Shown: positions 7,582-17,990, counted from the stretch's first letter. The stretch is 64,000 nt of DNA from Candidatus Lumbricidiphila eiseniae (GCA_002529645.1 NAEP01000017.1:1-64000), one strand, 5' to 3'. Numbers and translations: made by a program. Notes: a model not told the origin generated them from the letters alone.

Positions 7582-10133
7582 CCGAGGACCTTTCGGCGAC
7601 GGATACCACCACACCCGCCGTAGAACCGAAGGGACGGCTGCGATCAACCCGCGAGTATCTGCTCATGCGGATTCGGCGGTCACCACTGAGCCTGTCACTG
7701 GCAGCGCTTTTCATCGTGACCGCCCTCGTTGCGGGAACATTCTGGGCGCGCCCCTCAGCCACAACCACCGCGACCTGGGGGGCGGGAGTTCCTGCCTTTC
7801 TGAGCGGCCACTGGTGGACAGTGTTTTCTGCCCTCGTCATCCCGTGGAACCCGGGCCAGGCGGTTATCGCCGGGTTGGCTGCCCTCATCGGGCTTGGCAT
7901 AGCGGAACGACGGCTCGGAGTGTGGCGCACACTGTTCGCGTTCGTCGTGACGGGCGGGGGCGGAATCTCGATCAGTGCTCTCCTGCAGTGGTGGGGAAGC
8001 CGATCCGGCGAGTGGTGGGCGGTCGGAACCGTCGCCGACCGCAATCTCGATCCACTCACCGGCATTGTTGGTGCCGTCATGACGGCAACCGCCTTCATGG
8101 GCTCGCTCTGGCGACGGCGCATCCGCGTTATTGTCGGCGTCACGATCATCACCTTCGCGCTCTACGACGGCAACTCGGCAAATATGTACCGGCTCATCGC
8201 GATGGTGATCGGCTATTTCTTGGGGATGGTGCTGGCCCGAAACTCCTCTGCCCTCGCGCTCGGGCCCAGCTCCCACGCCGAACGTCGCACCCTTGTTGCG
8301 GCGATTGTCGCGGCTACCGCGCTCGGACCACTCGTGGCATTCGCGGCCCACTCCTCACGCACACCGTTCGCCCTCACCGCACGCCTCTTCATGCACAACC
8401 GCGGCTCATTCAGCTGGGTGGTGCACCAGTGCGGACCCGAGCTGGCTCAGAGCAGCGACTCGTGCATCGCCCGCTTATCGTTAATCAGCTCACAGGGTCC
8501 CGGGATGTTTCTGCTCGCGTTCCTCCCGATGGTGCTCTCGTTCGTGGCCGCCGCCGGACTCTGGCGGGGCCGACGCTTCGCGTGGTGGCTCGCGGTCGGG
8601 GTGCAAGCCGTAACCGCCCTCACCGCACCCACCGTCGTGACCTTCAGTGTGCAACGCCGCGGCCTGCAAACCGGGAGCTGGATCGACCGGCCTCCGGTCG
8701 AGGCGGGGCTCTGGGTTATTGCATCCGTTGCACTGCCGATGATGATCCTCGTGCTGCTCATTGTCCAGCGCCGATATTTCAGGCTGCCCGCGGGGCGACG
8801 GGCCATCCGTCGATTTGTGGCCTTGACGACTGCGGCCGGTGTGTTCCTTGTCGTCACGTATATTATCGCGAGCCACGTGTGGATCCAGGCGCACTTTCCG
8901 CAGGCAACGATGTGGGACCTGCTCATGAACGGCGTCAGTCGGCTCATCCCACCCCGATTCATGGTTAGCCCTGATCTCATCGTGGTGGTGGGTCGAAATG
9001 CACCCGTGATTGCGTATCAGTTCACGGGTGTTGCGTTTTGGTTTATTGTCACAGTCGGAATGGTCCAGATCCTTCGGTCACCACCAACCCTGGGCGGGAC
9101 CGATCCAGACCGGGTTCGATATCTGCTGCGGCAGCACAGCGGCGGCAGTTTCGGTTTCATGGCGACGTGGCTGGGCAACGCCACGTGGTTTAGCAGCGAT
9201 GAGCGCTCCGCGATCGGGTACCGGGTGGTCAACGGGATTGCGATCACCCTGTCCGACCCGATTGCCGCACCGGAAGACCGAGAACGAGTCATCCTGGAAT
9301 TTGTTACCTTTTGCGATGGCAACAGTTGGACGCCGGCGTTCTACAGCGTCCACCCGGACGTGGCAGCGGTGTTCACGCGACTCGGCTGGCAAACTCTGCC
9401 GGTGGGCGTAGAAACCCGCATCGCAACGTCTGAGCTTGAGCTCACCGGTCACTCATGGCAGAAGGTCCGCTACGCGCTCAACCGCGGAGTGAAAGAGGGG
9501 ATGACCACGGTGTGGGGCAGTTGGAGTGAGCTGCCACTCGCGGCGACCGTGCAGATTGCTGCTATGTCTGAGGAGTGGGTCTCTGGCAGAAAACTCCCGG
9601 AGATGGGCTTCACGCTCGGTGGGCTTGCTGAGCTCAAAGATCCAGAGGTGCGGATCATGCTCGCACTCAACAGCGACGGACGGGTGCAGGCCGTCACGAG
9701 TTGGCTGCCGGTCTATGACAGTGGTGAGGTTGTCAGCTGGACCCTCGACTTCATGCGTCGGGTCGACGGTTCAATGAACGGGGTCATGGAGTTCCTCATT
9801 GTGTCGACCGCGCTGCACATGCGAGACACGGGCATCCGAACGCTGAGTCTGTCGGGAGTTCCCCTCGTATCAGAACCCGGGGCGGATGTTCCCTCCCGCG
9901 AATCCACACTCCAACGGTTCCTCGACTACCTCGCACGCAGCCTGGAACCAGCGTACGGATTCACCGCCCTGCTGCGGTTTAAGTCCCGATTCAACCCGGA
10001 GTACGTGCCGTTGTCGATGGCCTACTTTGACCCGCTCGCCCTGCCCGCGATCGGCGTTGCACTCAGTCGGGCATACCTGCCAAACACCTCACCTCGGCAG
10101 GCGGTGGCACTCCTTCGGTCGCTGTCAAAATAG
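7578..10133 (+). CDS. MprF-like phosphatidylglycerol aminoacyltransferase
   Basis: 851 residues. The N-terminal ~490 residues are a polytopic membrane region of about a dozen hydrophobic segments, with a rhomboid-like beginning (FLSGHWWTVFSALVIPWNP). The C-terminal part, from about residue 510, is a DUF2156/MprF catalytic domain (GNATWFSSDERSAIGYRVV, SDPIAAPEDR, KVRYALNRGVKEGMT, GVMEFLIVSTALHMRD). Proteins of this build transfer an amino acid (Lys or Ala) from aminoacyl-tRNA to phosphatidylglycerol, lowering the negative surface charge and protecting against cationic peptides. There is no fused lysyl-tRNA synthetase domain. The upstream esterase gene overlaps by 4 bp. Which amino acid is used cannot be read from sequence. 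Confidence 0.85.
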   Translation: MTEDLSATDTTTPAVEPKGRLRSTREYLLMRIRRSPLSLSLAALFIVTALVAGTFWARPSATTTATWGAGVPAFLSGHWWTVFSALVIPWNPGQAVIAGLAALIGLGIAERRLGVWRTLFAFVVTGGGGISISALLQWWGSRSGEWWAVGTVADRNLDPLTGIVGAVMTATAFMGSLWRRRIRVIVGVTIITFALYDGNSANMYRLIAMVIGYFLGMVLARNSSALALGPSSHAERRTLVAAIVAATALGPLVAFAAHSSRTPFALTARLFMHNRGSFSWVVHQCGPELAQSSDSCIARLSLISSQGPGMFLLAFLPMVLSFVAAAGLWRGRRFAWWLAVGVQAVTALTAPTVVTFSVQRRGLQTGSWIDRPPVEAGLWVIASVALPMMILVLLIVQRRYFRLPAGRRAIRRFVALTTAAGVFLVVTYIIASHVWIQAHFPQATMWDLLMNGVSRLIPPRFMVSPDLIVVVGRNAPVIAYQFTGVAFWFIVTVGMVQILRSPPTLGGTDPDRVRYLLRQHSGGSFGFMATWLGNATWFSSDERSAIGYRVVNGIAITLSDPIAAPEDRERVILEFVTFCDGNSWTPAFYSVHPDVAAVFTRLGWQTLPVGVETRIATSELELTGHSWQKVRYALNRGVKEGMTTVWGSWSELPLAATVQIAAMSEEWVSGRKLPEMGFTLGGLAELKDPEVRIMLALNSDGRVQAVTSWLPVYDSGEVVSWTLDFMRRVDGSMNGVMEFLIVSTALHMRDTGIRTLSLSGVPLVSEPGADVPSRESTLQRFLDYLARSLEPAYGFTALLRFKSRFNPEYVPLSMAYFDPLALPAIGVALSRAYLPNTSPRQAVALLRSLSK

Positions 10134-10170
10134 TGGCACTATCGTCGCGCTGATGAAAACAGTGCCACTA
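10131..10170. terminator. Dyad between convergent genes
   Basis: Perfect 10-bp arms TAGTGGCACT (10131-10140, including the stop codon of the aminoacyltransferase gene) and AGTGCCACTA (10161-10170) with a 20-base loop. There is no long T run on either side, so it is a weak or bidirectional terminator at best. Confidence 0.45.
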
Positions 10171-10181
10171 TCGCGCGAGCA

Positions 10182-12140
10182 CTACCAGATCGACACCCGC
10201 GCGCCGGGGGCGAGGTATAGCTCATCGCTGTCGGTCACCCCAAATGCAGCGTAGAACTCGTCAATATTGCGAACCACCTGGTTGCAGCGGAACTCAGTCG
10301 GCGAGTGTGGATCGGTTGCGAGCCGGTTAACCACTTCCTCATCCCGGCCCTTCTCGCGCCACGATTGGGCCCACGAAATAAAGAATCGCTGCGCTCCGGT
10401 CAACCCGTCAATAATCGGCGGTTCGGCACCCTCGAGCGAGAGCAGGTATGCGCGCCACGCGATCGAGAGGCCCCCGAGGTCGCCGATATTCTCACCGATT
10501 GTGAGCGCGCCGTTGACGTGTTGGTCTGGAACCTGCTTCGGCGCAAGCTCACTGTACTGGTCAATGAGTGCCGCTGTTCGCTCGTCAAACGCAGCCCGAT
10601 CCGCCTGACTCCACCAGTCAATGAGCCGACCGTCCCCGTCAAATTTCGAACCCTGGTCATCGAAGCCGTGGCCAATTTCGTGACCGATGACAGCACCGAT
10701 GGCACCGTAGTTGGCCGCGTCATCCCGATCTGCAGCGAAAAACGGGGCCTGCAGGATGGCCGCCGGGAAGACAATCTCGTTAAACCCGGGGTTGTAGTAC
10801 GCATTGATCGTCTGCGGCGTCATGAACCACTCATCGCGGTCAATCGGCTTACCGATCTTGCCGAGCTCTCGCTGGAACTCAAACTCCGCCGCCGCCCGCA
10901 CATTGCCCACAAGATCGTCGGACGAAACCTGCAGGCCGGAATAGTCACGCCACACAACCGGGTAGCCAATCTTCGGGGTGAACTTTGACAGTTTCTCCAG
11001 CGCCCGCGACCGTGTGTGCTCACCCATCCAGTCAAGCTGCGAGATGGACGCCCGATACGCCGCAACAAGATAAGCCACGAGCGTATCCATTGCGGTCTTG
11101 GCCTCCGGCGGGAAGTGGCGCTCAACATAGCTGCGCCCCACCGCCTCGCCCATCGCCCCTTCCACGAACGAGACCGCTCGCTTCCACCGTGCCCGCAGCT
11201 GCGGCGTGCCCGAGAGGGTGCGGCCATAGAATTCGAAGTGCGCGGTGACAAAGTCGGATGACAGATAGGCCGCATGACTGCGAATGACCTGCCACGCTAA
11301 CCAGTCCCGCCAGGCAGGCAGGTGTTCTTCGGTTACAAGCACACCGAGTGACCCGATGAACGAGGGTTCCCGCAGCACAATGTTGGCAACCGCGTCCGGC
11401 GGCACACCCATGGCGTCCCGCCAGGCATCCAGATCAAGGGATGCCTCCGCTACGGCGTCCGCCCAGGTATACAGGTTGTACGTTTTCTCGCTGTCGCGGG
11501 TGTCAACGTTGTTCCAGTGGGTCGCCGCGATCTGAGTTTCGAGGTTATACACGCGCGCTGCGCGCTGCGCGGGATCATCGAGGTGCGCGAGTTGAAACAT
11601 CCGTGCCAGGTGCTGCTGGTACGCCACCCGGATCTCGGCGAAGCGCTCTTCCCGGTAGTAACTCTCGTCGGGTAGCCCGAGACCGCCCTGTTCGGCAAAG
11701 ACGAGGTACCGTTCAGGATTTCCCGGGTCGTTGTCAACAAAAAGCTGCAGCAGCCCCGACACGCCCTGCCGCTCAAGTGCCCCGAGAGTGCGCAAGAAAG
11801 CCCCGACGGAACTCACAAATGACACCTGTAACAGCTGACCGGTGATCGGCACGGCCCCGAGCAACTCTGCCCGATCTTCGTTCATGAAACTCGTGTAGAG
11901 ATCACCGAAAGCCCGTTCTTCAGTACCCTCCTCGGCGTGCGCAGCATCCTCAATAATCGCGCGAACCGCCCGCTCGGCTGCCTCCTGCAGGATAACGAAT
12001 GAACCGTATCGCGACTTATCGGACGGGATATCCGTCGCATCCAGCCATGCACCGTTGACGTGGCGAAAAAGATCGTCCTGCGGTCGAATTGCGGGGTCAA
12101 GATCGGCGATCTGGATGCCGGAAGCAGAGGTATCGGTCAT
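10182..12140 (-). CDS. pepO: M13-family zinc metallopeptidase (PepO-type)
   Basis: 652 residues, typical of neprilysin-like M13 endopeptidases, which cleave short peptides. The zinc site is complete: HEIGH at residues 487-491 and ENIGD with Glu at about 550. The substrate-binding segment NAYYNPGFNEIVFPAAILQ (450-470) and the C-terminal CNQVVRNIDEFYAAF are also present. No signal peptide or membrane anchor is visible, so it is likely cytosolic, unlike mammalian neprilysin. It faces the aminoacyltransferase gene convergently across a dyad. Confidence 0.93.
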   Translation of the reverse strand: MTDTSASGIQIADLDPAIRPQDDLFRHVNGAWLDATDIPSDKSRYGSFVILQEAAERAVRAIIEDAAHAEEGTEERAFGDLYTSFMNEDRAELLGAVPITGQLLQVSFVSSVGAFLRTLGALERQGVSGLLQLFVDNDPGNPERYLVFAEQGGLGLPDESYYREERFAEIRVAYQQHLARMFQLAHLDDPAQRAARVYNLETQIAATHWNNVDTRDSEKTYNLYTWADAVAEASLDLDAWRDAMGVPPDAVANIVLREPSFIGSLGVLVTEEHLPAWRDWLAWQVIRSHAAYLSSDFVTAHFEFYGRTLSGTPQLRARWKRAVSFVEGAMGEAVGRSYVERHFPPEAKTAMDTLVAYLVAAYRASISQLDWMGEHTRSRALEKLSKFTPKIGYPVVWRDYSGLQVSSDDLVGNVRAAAEFEFQRELGKIGKPIDRDEWFMTPQTINAYYNPGFNEIVFPAAILQAPFFAADRDDAANYGAIGAVIGHEIGHGFDDQGSKFDGDGRLIDWWSQADRAAFDERTAALIDQYSELAPKQVPDQHVNGALTIGENIGDLGGLSIAWRAYLLSLEGAEPPIIDGLTGAQRFFISWAQSWREKGRDEEVVNRLATDPHSPTEFRCNQVVRNIDEFYAAFGVTDSDELYLAPGARVSIW

Positions 12141-12355
12141 CCGTCAAGCTTAGGCGTGGTGCCCGGGCGATCAACGCGCCGGTGACGACCGGTGTGTGCT
12201 GGAAGGGCGAAACATCCTGTAACCAGTCAGACTAGTCCGGCAGCGGTCGCGACCAGCGGTGCGAGCCCTCACACGGGCGGTGCGGCCACAAGTTCGGTGC
12301 GGCCGAATTCCTCGTCAGCACGGGTGTGACGGAAAGGTCACGATAGCGTAGGCGG

Positions 12356-13672
12356 ATGCCCGAGATGCCGCAGCTCCGACCACGATCTGTACGCGAGCTA
12401 CGAGCCTGGCGCAACGCTGTTTTCCTTGTATTCTTTCTCTCCGGCTTGTCCATTGCCACGTGGGTTGCGCGATTACCGGCGCTGCGTGATGTCGTCGGAC
12501 TCTCGATGCAGGAGGTGGGGTTAGTCATTGCCACCGGAGCGGTTGGTTCTGTCGTGGGGTTAGTGCTCGCACCCCCGGTGCTCGCGCGACTCGGCAGCCG
12601 GTGGGGCATGAGCGGCGCACTCGTAACGGTGTCGGTTGGGGTGGTGCTGGTAGGGATCGGTGGGTCAATGCTGCCCTCTGCGCTACTGATCTCCCTCGGC
12701 TTGGCGCTGTGCGGGCTGGGCAACGGAGCGGTTGATGTCATGATGAACGTGGAGGCCGCGAGCGCCGAGCGAGAACTGGGCCGCACGCTCATGCCGCTCA
12801 TGCACGCCTTCTTCAGCTTTGGCACCGCCGCCGGAGCATTCACCGCCGCCGCTGCGGCCAGCCTCAGCACCAATCTGCTGCCACACTTCGTTCTCATTGC
12901 GATGTTGATCGGTGGCGGGGGTGTCATCGCGGTGCGCTCTGTTCCGATTCCGGCACGCGCGGCGCCCGGTGGCCCGGATCAGCTCGAAGCGCGAGTGACC
13001 GATGACACACTCGCCCGTGAGAAGGTCACCCGGCGGCTCACTGTGACCAGAACACTGTCACAGTGGCGCGCTCGCCTGCGAGAAAGTCTCGCCGTCTGGG
13101 CGGACATCCGGCTGCTATTGATCGGTACCATCATGCTCGGCATGGCCTTCGCCGAAGGGTCAGCCAACGATTGGCTCGTGATCGCCATCGTTGACGGACA
13201 CCACCTCACGAGCACAGCGGCAGCCGTTATGTTTGGCATCTTCAGCGTCGCGATGACGGGTGCCCGAGTGCTCGGCGGACCCCTCATCGACCGATTCGGC
13301 CGGGTGCCGGTTCTGCGGACACTCGGAGTGGCCGGGATGCTCGGGCTCGCGCTCTTCATCTGGGGCTCTGCACCCTGGGTGTACGCGGTCGGTGCCGTGC
13401 TGTGGGCAATCGGCTGTTCGCTCGGGTTTCCGGTCGGGATGTCCGCTGCCGCCGATGATCCGGTGAACCCCACCGCACGGGTGAGTGCCGTCGCGATCAT
13501 CGGATACTGCGCCTTCCTGACGGGCCCGCCGCTGCTGGGGTTTCTCGGTCAGCGCTGGGGTATCCTTACCGCGCTCACGGTCGTGCTCGCGCTCATCACC
13601 ACCGCAACGCTGCTCGCGCCCGCGGCCCGCGAGCGACTCCGACCGCAACCTGTCACACCCTATGAAAAGTAG
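12356..13672 (+). CDS. MFS transporter
   Basis: 438 residues with about 12 hydrophobic segments in two halves. The halves are separated by a charged cytoplasmic loop near residues 200-245 ([20 protein letters not shown]). The MFS loop motif is seen as [15 protein letters not shown] near 303. The organisation resembles the YbjJ/fucose-permease-like group, but the substrate cannot be deduced. The ATG at 12356 has a short spacing to its possible ribosome site; a second ATG nine bases on is an equal alternative. It stands upstream of nucS with a gap of about 170 bp. Confidence 0.85.
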   Translation: MPEMPQLRPRSVRELRAWRNAVFLVFFLSGLSIATWVARLPALRDVVGLSMQEVGLVIATGAVGSVVGLVLAPPVLARLGSRWGMSGALVTVSVGVVLVGIGGSMLPSALLISLGLALCGLGNGAVDVMMNVEAASAERELGRTLMPLMHAFFSFGTAAGAFTAAAAASLSTNLLPHFVLIAMLIGGGGVIAVRSVPIPARAAPGGPDQLEARVTDDTLAREKVTRRLTVTRTLSQWRARLRESLAVWADIRLLLIGTIMLGMAFAEGSANDWLVIAIVDGHHLTSTAAAVMFGIFSVAMTGARVLGGPLIDRFGRVPVLRTLGVAGMLGLALFIWGSAPWVYAVGAVLWAIGCSLGFPVGMSAAADDPVNPTARVSAVAIIGYCAFLTGPPLLGFLGQRWGILTALTVVLALITTATLLAPAARERLRPQPVTPYEK

Positions 13673-13841
13673 GCTCGCTTCGTGCGCCTTGCTTATTGCA
13701 GACCGTGCGGCAGCTATTGCAGATCTTTCAGCAGATGACTGTTCGGAGTTGGCGAACAATCAAACGGCTAATCGAACTGCTCGATGCCGACTGACGCCTC
13801 TCCTGCCACTCCAGGTTGAGCCGACCCCGTACCCTGAGTTG

Positions 13842-14537
13842 GTGAGACTTATCATCGCCCGCTGCTCGGTTGACTATACGGGACGCCTGAGCGCCCACTT
13901 GCCGCTTGCCACGCGCCTGCTGATGCTCAAAGCAGACGGCTCGGTCCTCGTCCACAGCGACTCGCTCAGCTACAAACCGCTAAATTGGATGAGCCCACCC
14001 TGTTCGCTCGCCACTGCCGAGCCCGACGCCGATCAGCTGGCAGCGGGGGTCACCGAGGTCTGGCGGGTCACCCACTCAAAAACCGCCGACCGGCTCGTCA
14101 TCACCATCTTCGACATCCAGCACGAGAGTGAGCACAGTCTGGGTGTTGACCCGGGTTTGCAAAAAGACGGCGTCGAGGCGCACCTGCAGCAGCTGCTCGC
14201 CGAACAGATTGAACTACTCGGGCCCGGGCACCGACTCGTACGCCGTGAACACATGACCGCCATCGGCCCGGTTGACATTCTGGCAACGGATGCCTCGGGG
14301 CTCTCCATCGCCGTTGAACTCAAACGACGCGGCGACATCGACGGGGTCGAACAACTGTCCCGATACCTCGAACTCATGAATCGCGACCCGCACCTCGCCC
14401 CGGTGAGCGGGGTCTTTGCGGCGCAGGAAATCAAACCCCAAGCACGAACGCTGGCGGAAGACCGAGGCATCCGTTGTCTTGTGCTCGATTACGATGCGAT
14501 GCGCGGCATCGATGATTCGGGGTCACGACTCTTTTGA
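13842..14537 (+). CDS. nucS: Mismatch-specific endonuclease NucS (EndoMS)
   Basis: 231 residues starting at the GTG at 13842. The frame is open 180 bases further upstream, but family members begin exactly here with (M/V)[20 protein letters not shown]. NucS cuts mismatched DNA and replaces MutS/MutL-type repair in most actinobacteria. The RecB-like nuclease core is intact: D145 (GPVDIL), E159 and K161 ([12 protein letters not shown]). The extreme C-terminus ends SRLF, which fits the beta-clamp-binding tail of the family. The stop is followed at once by a HAD phosphatase gene on the same strand. Confidence 0.93.
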   Translation: MRLIIARCSVDYTGRLSAHLPLATRLLMLKADGSVLVHSDSLSYKPLNWMSPPCSLATAEPDADQLAAGVTEVWRVTHSKTADRLVITIFDIQHESEHSLGVDPGLQKDGVEAHLQQLLAEQIELLGPGHRLVRREHMTAIGPVDILATDASGLSIAVELKRRGDIDGVEQLSRYLELMNRDPHLAPVSGVFAAQEIKPQARTLAEDRGIRCLVLDYDAMRGIDDSGSRLF

Positions 14538-14611
14538 CCTTCGGGGCACAGCTCTGTAGCTGGCGGCTATCCGCGTACGTCGGTCAAGATCAACCCCCGT
14601 AAGATAGCTCG

Positions 14612-15304
14612 GTGGCTTCACTGACTCTGACCAGCACGCGCACCTGGAGCGCGGTTCTCTTCGATCTCGACGGAACACTCATCGATTCCGCCGGGGATAT
14701 CACGGCCTCACTGGCCTACATGTTCTCCGAATTAGACAGGCCGATCCCATCGGAAGATGTTCTTCGCACCTACGTTGGACCACCACTGCTGGACTCACTC
14801 CAATCACTGGCCGGATTCTCACTGACTGATGCACTGAGCGCAGTGACCATCTACCGCAGCAATTACCGTGACCGGGTGCTACGCTCACCCGTGTTCCCCG
14901 GTGTCGCAGGTCTGCTCGAACGGCTGTATACCACCGGGCTACCCGTCGCGCTCGCGACATCCAAACCAGAAAATATGGCGCGCCTTGTGCTCGAACACAC
15001 GAACCTTGCGCCATATTTCACCGTCATCACCGGGGCCAGCGAAGACGGACAACTCAGTACAAAAGCGGACATCATCGCAGAGACACTGCGGCGGCTCACT
15101 GCTCTCGGCATCAACACCGACAACCCGGTGATGGTCGGCGACCGCAACTATGACGTCGTGGGAGCAACTGCCAACGACATCCCGACGATTCTTGTTGAGT
15201 GGGGGTACGGATCTCCCGCGGAAGCCGCAGAGGCGATCGCCACCGTTCACTCGGCCGATCAATTGCGAACGATGCTCCTGCGAGCGAAACCCACCATCAA
15301 CTAG
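14612..15304 (+). CDS. HAD-family phosphatase (phosphoglycolate phosphatase-like)
   Basis: 230 residues. HAD motif I is FDLDGTLIDS near residue 17, motif II is ALATSKPENM near 112, and motif III/IV is VMVGDRNYDVVGATAND near 172. The helical cap between motifs I and II is the short type seen in Gph/PgmB-like enzymes. Probable roles are phosphoglycolate or another small phosphate ester; the substrate is not fixed by sequence. The GTG start has only a weak upstream purine stretch. It ends 34 bases from the convergent efeB. Confidence 0.85.
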   Translation: MASLTLTSTRTWSAVLFDLDGTLIDSAGDITASLAYMFSELDRPIPSEDVLRTYVGPPLLDSLQSLAGFSLTDALSAVTIYRSNYRDRVLRSPVFPGVAGLLERLYTTGLPVALATSKPENMARLVLEHTNLAPYFTVITGASEDGQLSTKADIIAETLRRLTALGINTDNPVMVGDRNYDVVGATANDIPTILVEWGYGSPAEAAEAIATVHSADQLRTMLLRAKPTIN

Positions 15305-15338
15305 CCCGCGGGCAGACACGAACGCACACGAGCTGCGT

Positions 15339-16760
15339 CTAGGCAAACAGTGCTCGACCGACATGCTCACCCGGTGCGATCCCACCCGGAACCGCAAAGA
15401 TCGCCGATCCCACGTGTCGGAGATACTCGTTAAGCCCGTCGGAGGCAAGATTTCGCTGCACCGCAATAAACTGCTCGGGTGAGCGCTGGAAACTGAGGAA
15501 GAATAACCCTGCGTCCAACCGCCCGAGTTCGTCATTGCCGTCGACAAAGTTGTAGCCGCGGCGAAGCAACTGCACACCACCATTGATGGTGGGGTGCGCG
15601 AGTCGCACGTGCGAATTTTTGTCAATCAACGGTTGTCCTGCAACCCCCGTCTTCTCGAAATCAGGCTGTGTAAACTCGGTCCCCCCGGACAGCGGGGCCC
15701 CCTCCCCCTTCGACCGGCCAACGACCCGTTCCTGCTCCCCCAGCTGCGTTCGGTCCCAGTTCTCGATTATCATCCGAATTCGGCGCGCAACCAGATATGA
15801 GCCACCCGCCAACCAAGCGGGTTGATCGGATGAGGCAACCCACACCTGCTCGGTGAGGAGGTTCTTCTGTTCAGCCTTAACGTTCGCGGTACCGTCCTTG
15901 AACCCGAAAAGGTTACGCGGTGTCACCTGTGTCGTTGACGTGGATGACGTGCGCCCGAATCCCAACTGCGACCACCGCAGGCTTGCACGCCCGAAGGCGA
16001 TCCGGCTGAGATTCCGGATCGCGTGGACAGCAACCTGCGGGTCATCCGAACACGCCTGAATGCAAAGGTCGCCACCGGAGAGTTCAGGTTTTAGGGCATC
16101 ACCCTGAAACCGCGGGAGTATCTGCAGTTGCGGCGGGCGGCGAGATGCCAGGCCGAATCGGTCGGTGCCCGAGGCATCCACAAACAAGCCGGGACCAAAC
16201 CCGAAGGTAATCGTAAGCCCGGCGGGTACAAGGCCCTGCGCCTCGCCGGTGTCGTCAGGTGGCGCGTAATCAGAACCGCCCACGGCTCCACCTTCGGTGA
16301 CCTCCTTGCCCTGGGTCAAGCGTGCGGCGGCGGCGGTCCAGTCGGTGAGTAGCGACACAAGACCCGCGCGGTCGAGCGTTGAACTGACATCAAACGCCGC
16401 AAAGTGCAGGCGATCCTGCGCGGGTGTGACGATTCCTGCCTGGTGTTCACCGTAGAACGGATAGACCGCACCCGCGGCACCCGGCGCCGTGGCACCGAGG
16501 CCTCCGGTAGCCTGCACGGCAGCAGCCGTTCCCACCGCACCGACAACGGCTCCCGCCGCACCAGCGCCCAGCAACCCAAAGAGCTGTCGCCTGCTAACCG
16601 TGCTGCTCGAGGCCACTTCTTCAGCAGACCCCGACGCATCACCGGCGGACAGCACACCTACAGACTCCGACGCGTCAACAACAGACCCCGATGCATCAGC
16701 GGCCAGTGGTGCCCCACTGCCGGCCACCGCCTCTTCACCGTTCGATGTTGTAATACCCAC
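15339..16760 (-). CDS. efeB: Tat-exported Dyp-type haem peroxidase EfeB
   Basis: 473 residues. An unusually long, Asp/Ala/Ser-rich N-terminus precedes a twin-arginine signal (SRRQLFG near residue 56, then a hydrophobic core), so the true start may lie downstream of the GTG used here. The mature part is a Dyp peroxidase with the signature GFKDGT and a conserved proximal His in NSHVRLAHP. EfeB works with EfeO and EfeU in ferrous iron uptake and is the third gene of the efeUOB unit (9 bases after efeO). The acidic repeats (DASGS, DASES, DAGS-like) in the N-terminus look like a small expansion. Confidence 0.92.
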   Translation of the reverse strand: MGITTSNGEEAVAGSGAPLAADASGSVVDASESVGVLSAGDASGSAEEVASSSTVSRRQLFGLLGAGAAGAVVGAVGTAAAVQATGGLGATAPGAAGAVYPFYGEHQAGIVTPAQDRLHFAAFDVSSTLDRAGLVSLLTDWTAAAARLTQGKEVTEGGAVGGSDYAPPDDTGEAQGLVPAGLTITFGFGPGLFVDASGTDRFGLASRRPPQLQILPRFQGDALKPELSGGDLCIQACSDDPQVAVHAIRNLSRIAFGRASLRWSQLGFGRTSSTSTTQVTPRNLFGFKDGTANVKAEQKNLLTEQVWVASSDQPAWLAGGSYLVARRIRMIIENWDRTQLGEQERVVGRSKGEGAPLSGGTEFTQPDFEKTGVAGQPLIDKNSHVRLAHPTINGGVQLLRRGYNFVDGNDELGRLDAGLFFLSFQRSPEQFIAVQRNLASDGLNEYLRHVGSAIFAVPGGIAPGEHVGRALFA

Positions 16761-16769
16761 CGCCCGACT

Positions 16770-17990
16770 CTACTTGGCGGGAAGACCGAGTACCACATGC
16801 GTGAGCTTTGAGAGCGGCTCTGCCAGGGCATTGACCTGATCAGAGAGCACCTTCCGATCGGTCGTGCCGACCGTGCGGTAGTCCACAAAGCCCGCCTCCA
16901 ACGACCCATAGGTGCTCAGCGCTTTTTCGAGTGCCTGGAACTGCGTCGCAATCTCAGCGGCAAGTGCCACTCCCTGAGCACCTCTGGCCTCAGCCAGGGG
17001 TCGAACCGCGCCGAACGCAACGCCAGCACCCTGTACGTTCGCGGCGAAGTCGCTGAGATCCGTGCCCGACCACCAGTCTTCCTCTCCGGTGATCTTGCCC
17101 GCAGCCACCTCATCGAGCAGAGCGATCGCACCGTTTGAGATCGCGTCAAGGCTCACCGTGAAGGTCGGCGAGGTGACAAGGGTGTGGAGCTGAGTGACAT
17201 CCGCCACGAGACCATCGGCGAAGGATGCCCGCTGCTCGGGTGTTGACACGGTCCAACCGCTGTGGGCATCCTTACCATCGGAATTGAGGGCTCCCGCCGC
17301 GGGCGGCCACAGGTCCTTCTCGATCCGGTGGAAACCGGTCCACTGCAGCCCATCAGCAACGGCGTCGACCTCGCGGAAGTCGATCTTGGGGTCGAGGTCA
17401 CCAAACGCCTCCGCGGTCGGCTCAATTCGCTCGTAACTCACCCGAGCTGATGCAAAAAGCTTCCGAGCGGTCTCATCATCACCGCTCTTGTAGGCCGCCG
17501 TGAACTTCTTCACCGCTGGGATGAGCTCTGCCACCTGCGATCTCAGATAAGCCACGTACTGCGTCACGGCCTGCTCAGAGAGAGCCGTCTCACTCGCCGA
17601 GGCGGTGCTCAGGGTGCCGGTCACGGTAAACGCCGCAAGCCCGACGGGAGCTCCTACCTGCTGAAACTTACACGCCGTGTAATAGGTTCCCGGCGCAAGC
17701 TGTGCCACGAAGTCAACCTTCTGCCCGGGCGTTACGTTCTCCTTCTCACCCACGATGCGGAGCTTGTCGTTTGCGAGAATTTCGAACTCGTTGACATCCG
17801 AACCCTTGTTCTCAAGATGAAATGTCACGGCACCCGCGGTCGTGGTCGCGGTTTTGACGGCGCATCCGGTGTCGGTAATGGTGACTGGGATAGCGCTAGC
17901 CAGGTCTGCCTTGGCGACGCAGCCGGACAGGATAACCGCGAGGGCTACGGTGGCGACCGGGGCGGCAGCAAAGGGGGCGCGACGAATCAT
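16770..17990 (-). CDS. efeO: Iron uptake lipoprotein EfeO (cupredoxin plus M75 imelysin domain)
   Basis: 406 residues from the ATG at 17990, which has GGAG five bases upstream; an upstream in-frame start would add 13 residues of poor signal-peptide character. A lipoprotein signal ends at LSGC. A cupredoxin-like domain follows (residues ~30-125, with TYYTACKFQQ), then an M75/imelysin domain with FHRIEKDLW (HxxE metal motif) near 235. EfeO binds ferrous iron outside the membrane and hands it to EfeU. It is encoded between efeU and efeB. Confidence 0.93.
   Translation of the reverse strand: MIRRAPFAAAPVATVALAVILSGCVAKADLASAIPVTITDTGCAVKTATTTAGAVTFHLENKGSDVNEFEILANDKLRIVGEKENVTPGQKVDFVAQLAPGTYYTACKFQQVGAPVGLAAFTVTGTLSTASASETALSEQAVTQYVAYLRSQVAELIPAVKKFTAAYKSGDDETARKLFASARVSYERIEPTAEAFGDLDPKIDFREVDAVADGLQWTGFHRIEKDLWPPAAGALNSDGKDAHSGWTVSTPEQRASFADGLVADVTQLHTLVTSPTFTVSLDAISNGAIALLDEVAAGKITGEEDWWSGTDLSDFAANVQGAGVAFGAVRPLAEARGAQGVALAAEIATQFQALEKALSTYGSLEAGFVDYRTVGTTDRKVLSDQVNALAEPLSKLTHVVLGLPAK

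Noticed and set aside
10182-10260. Promoter or attenuator role for the 10-bp dyad at 10131-10170.
   Set aside because: It lies between convergent gene ends, where only a terminator makes sense.
12232-12927. 231-codon minus-strand frame opposite the MFS gene.
   Set aside because: Low-complexity Pro/Ser/Thr composition is typical of antisense of a membrane protein gene.
13662-13841. Extended N-terminus of NucS by 60 residues.
   Set aside because: The family starts at the GTG at 13842 and the extension has no domain character.
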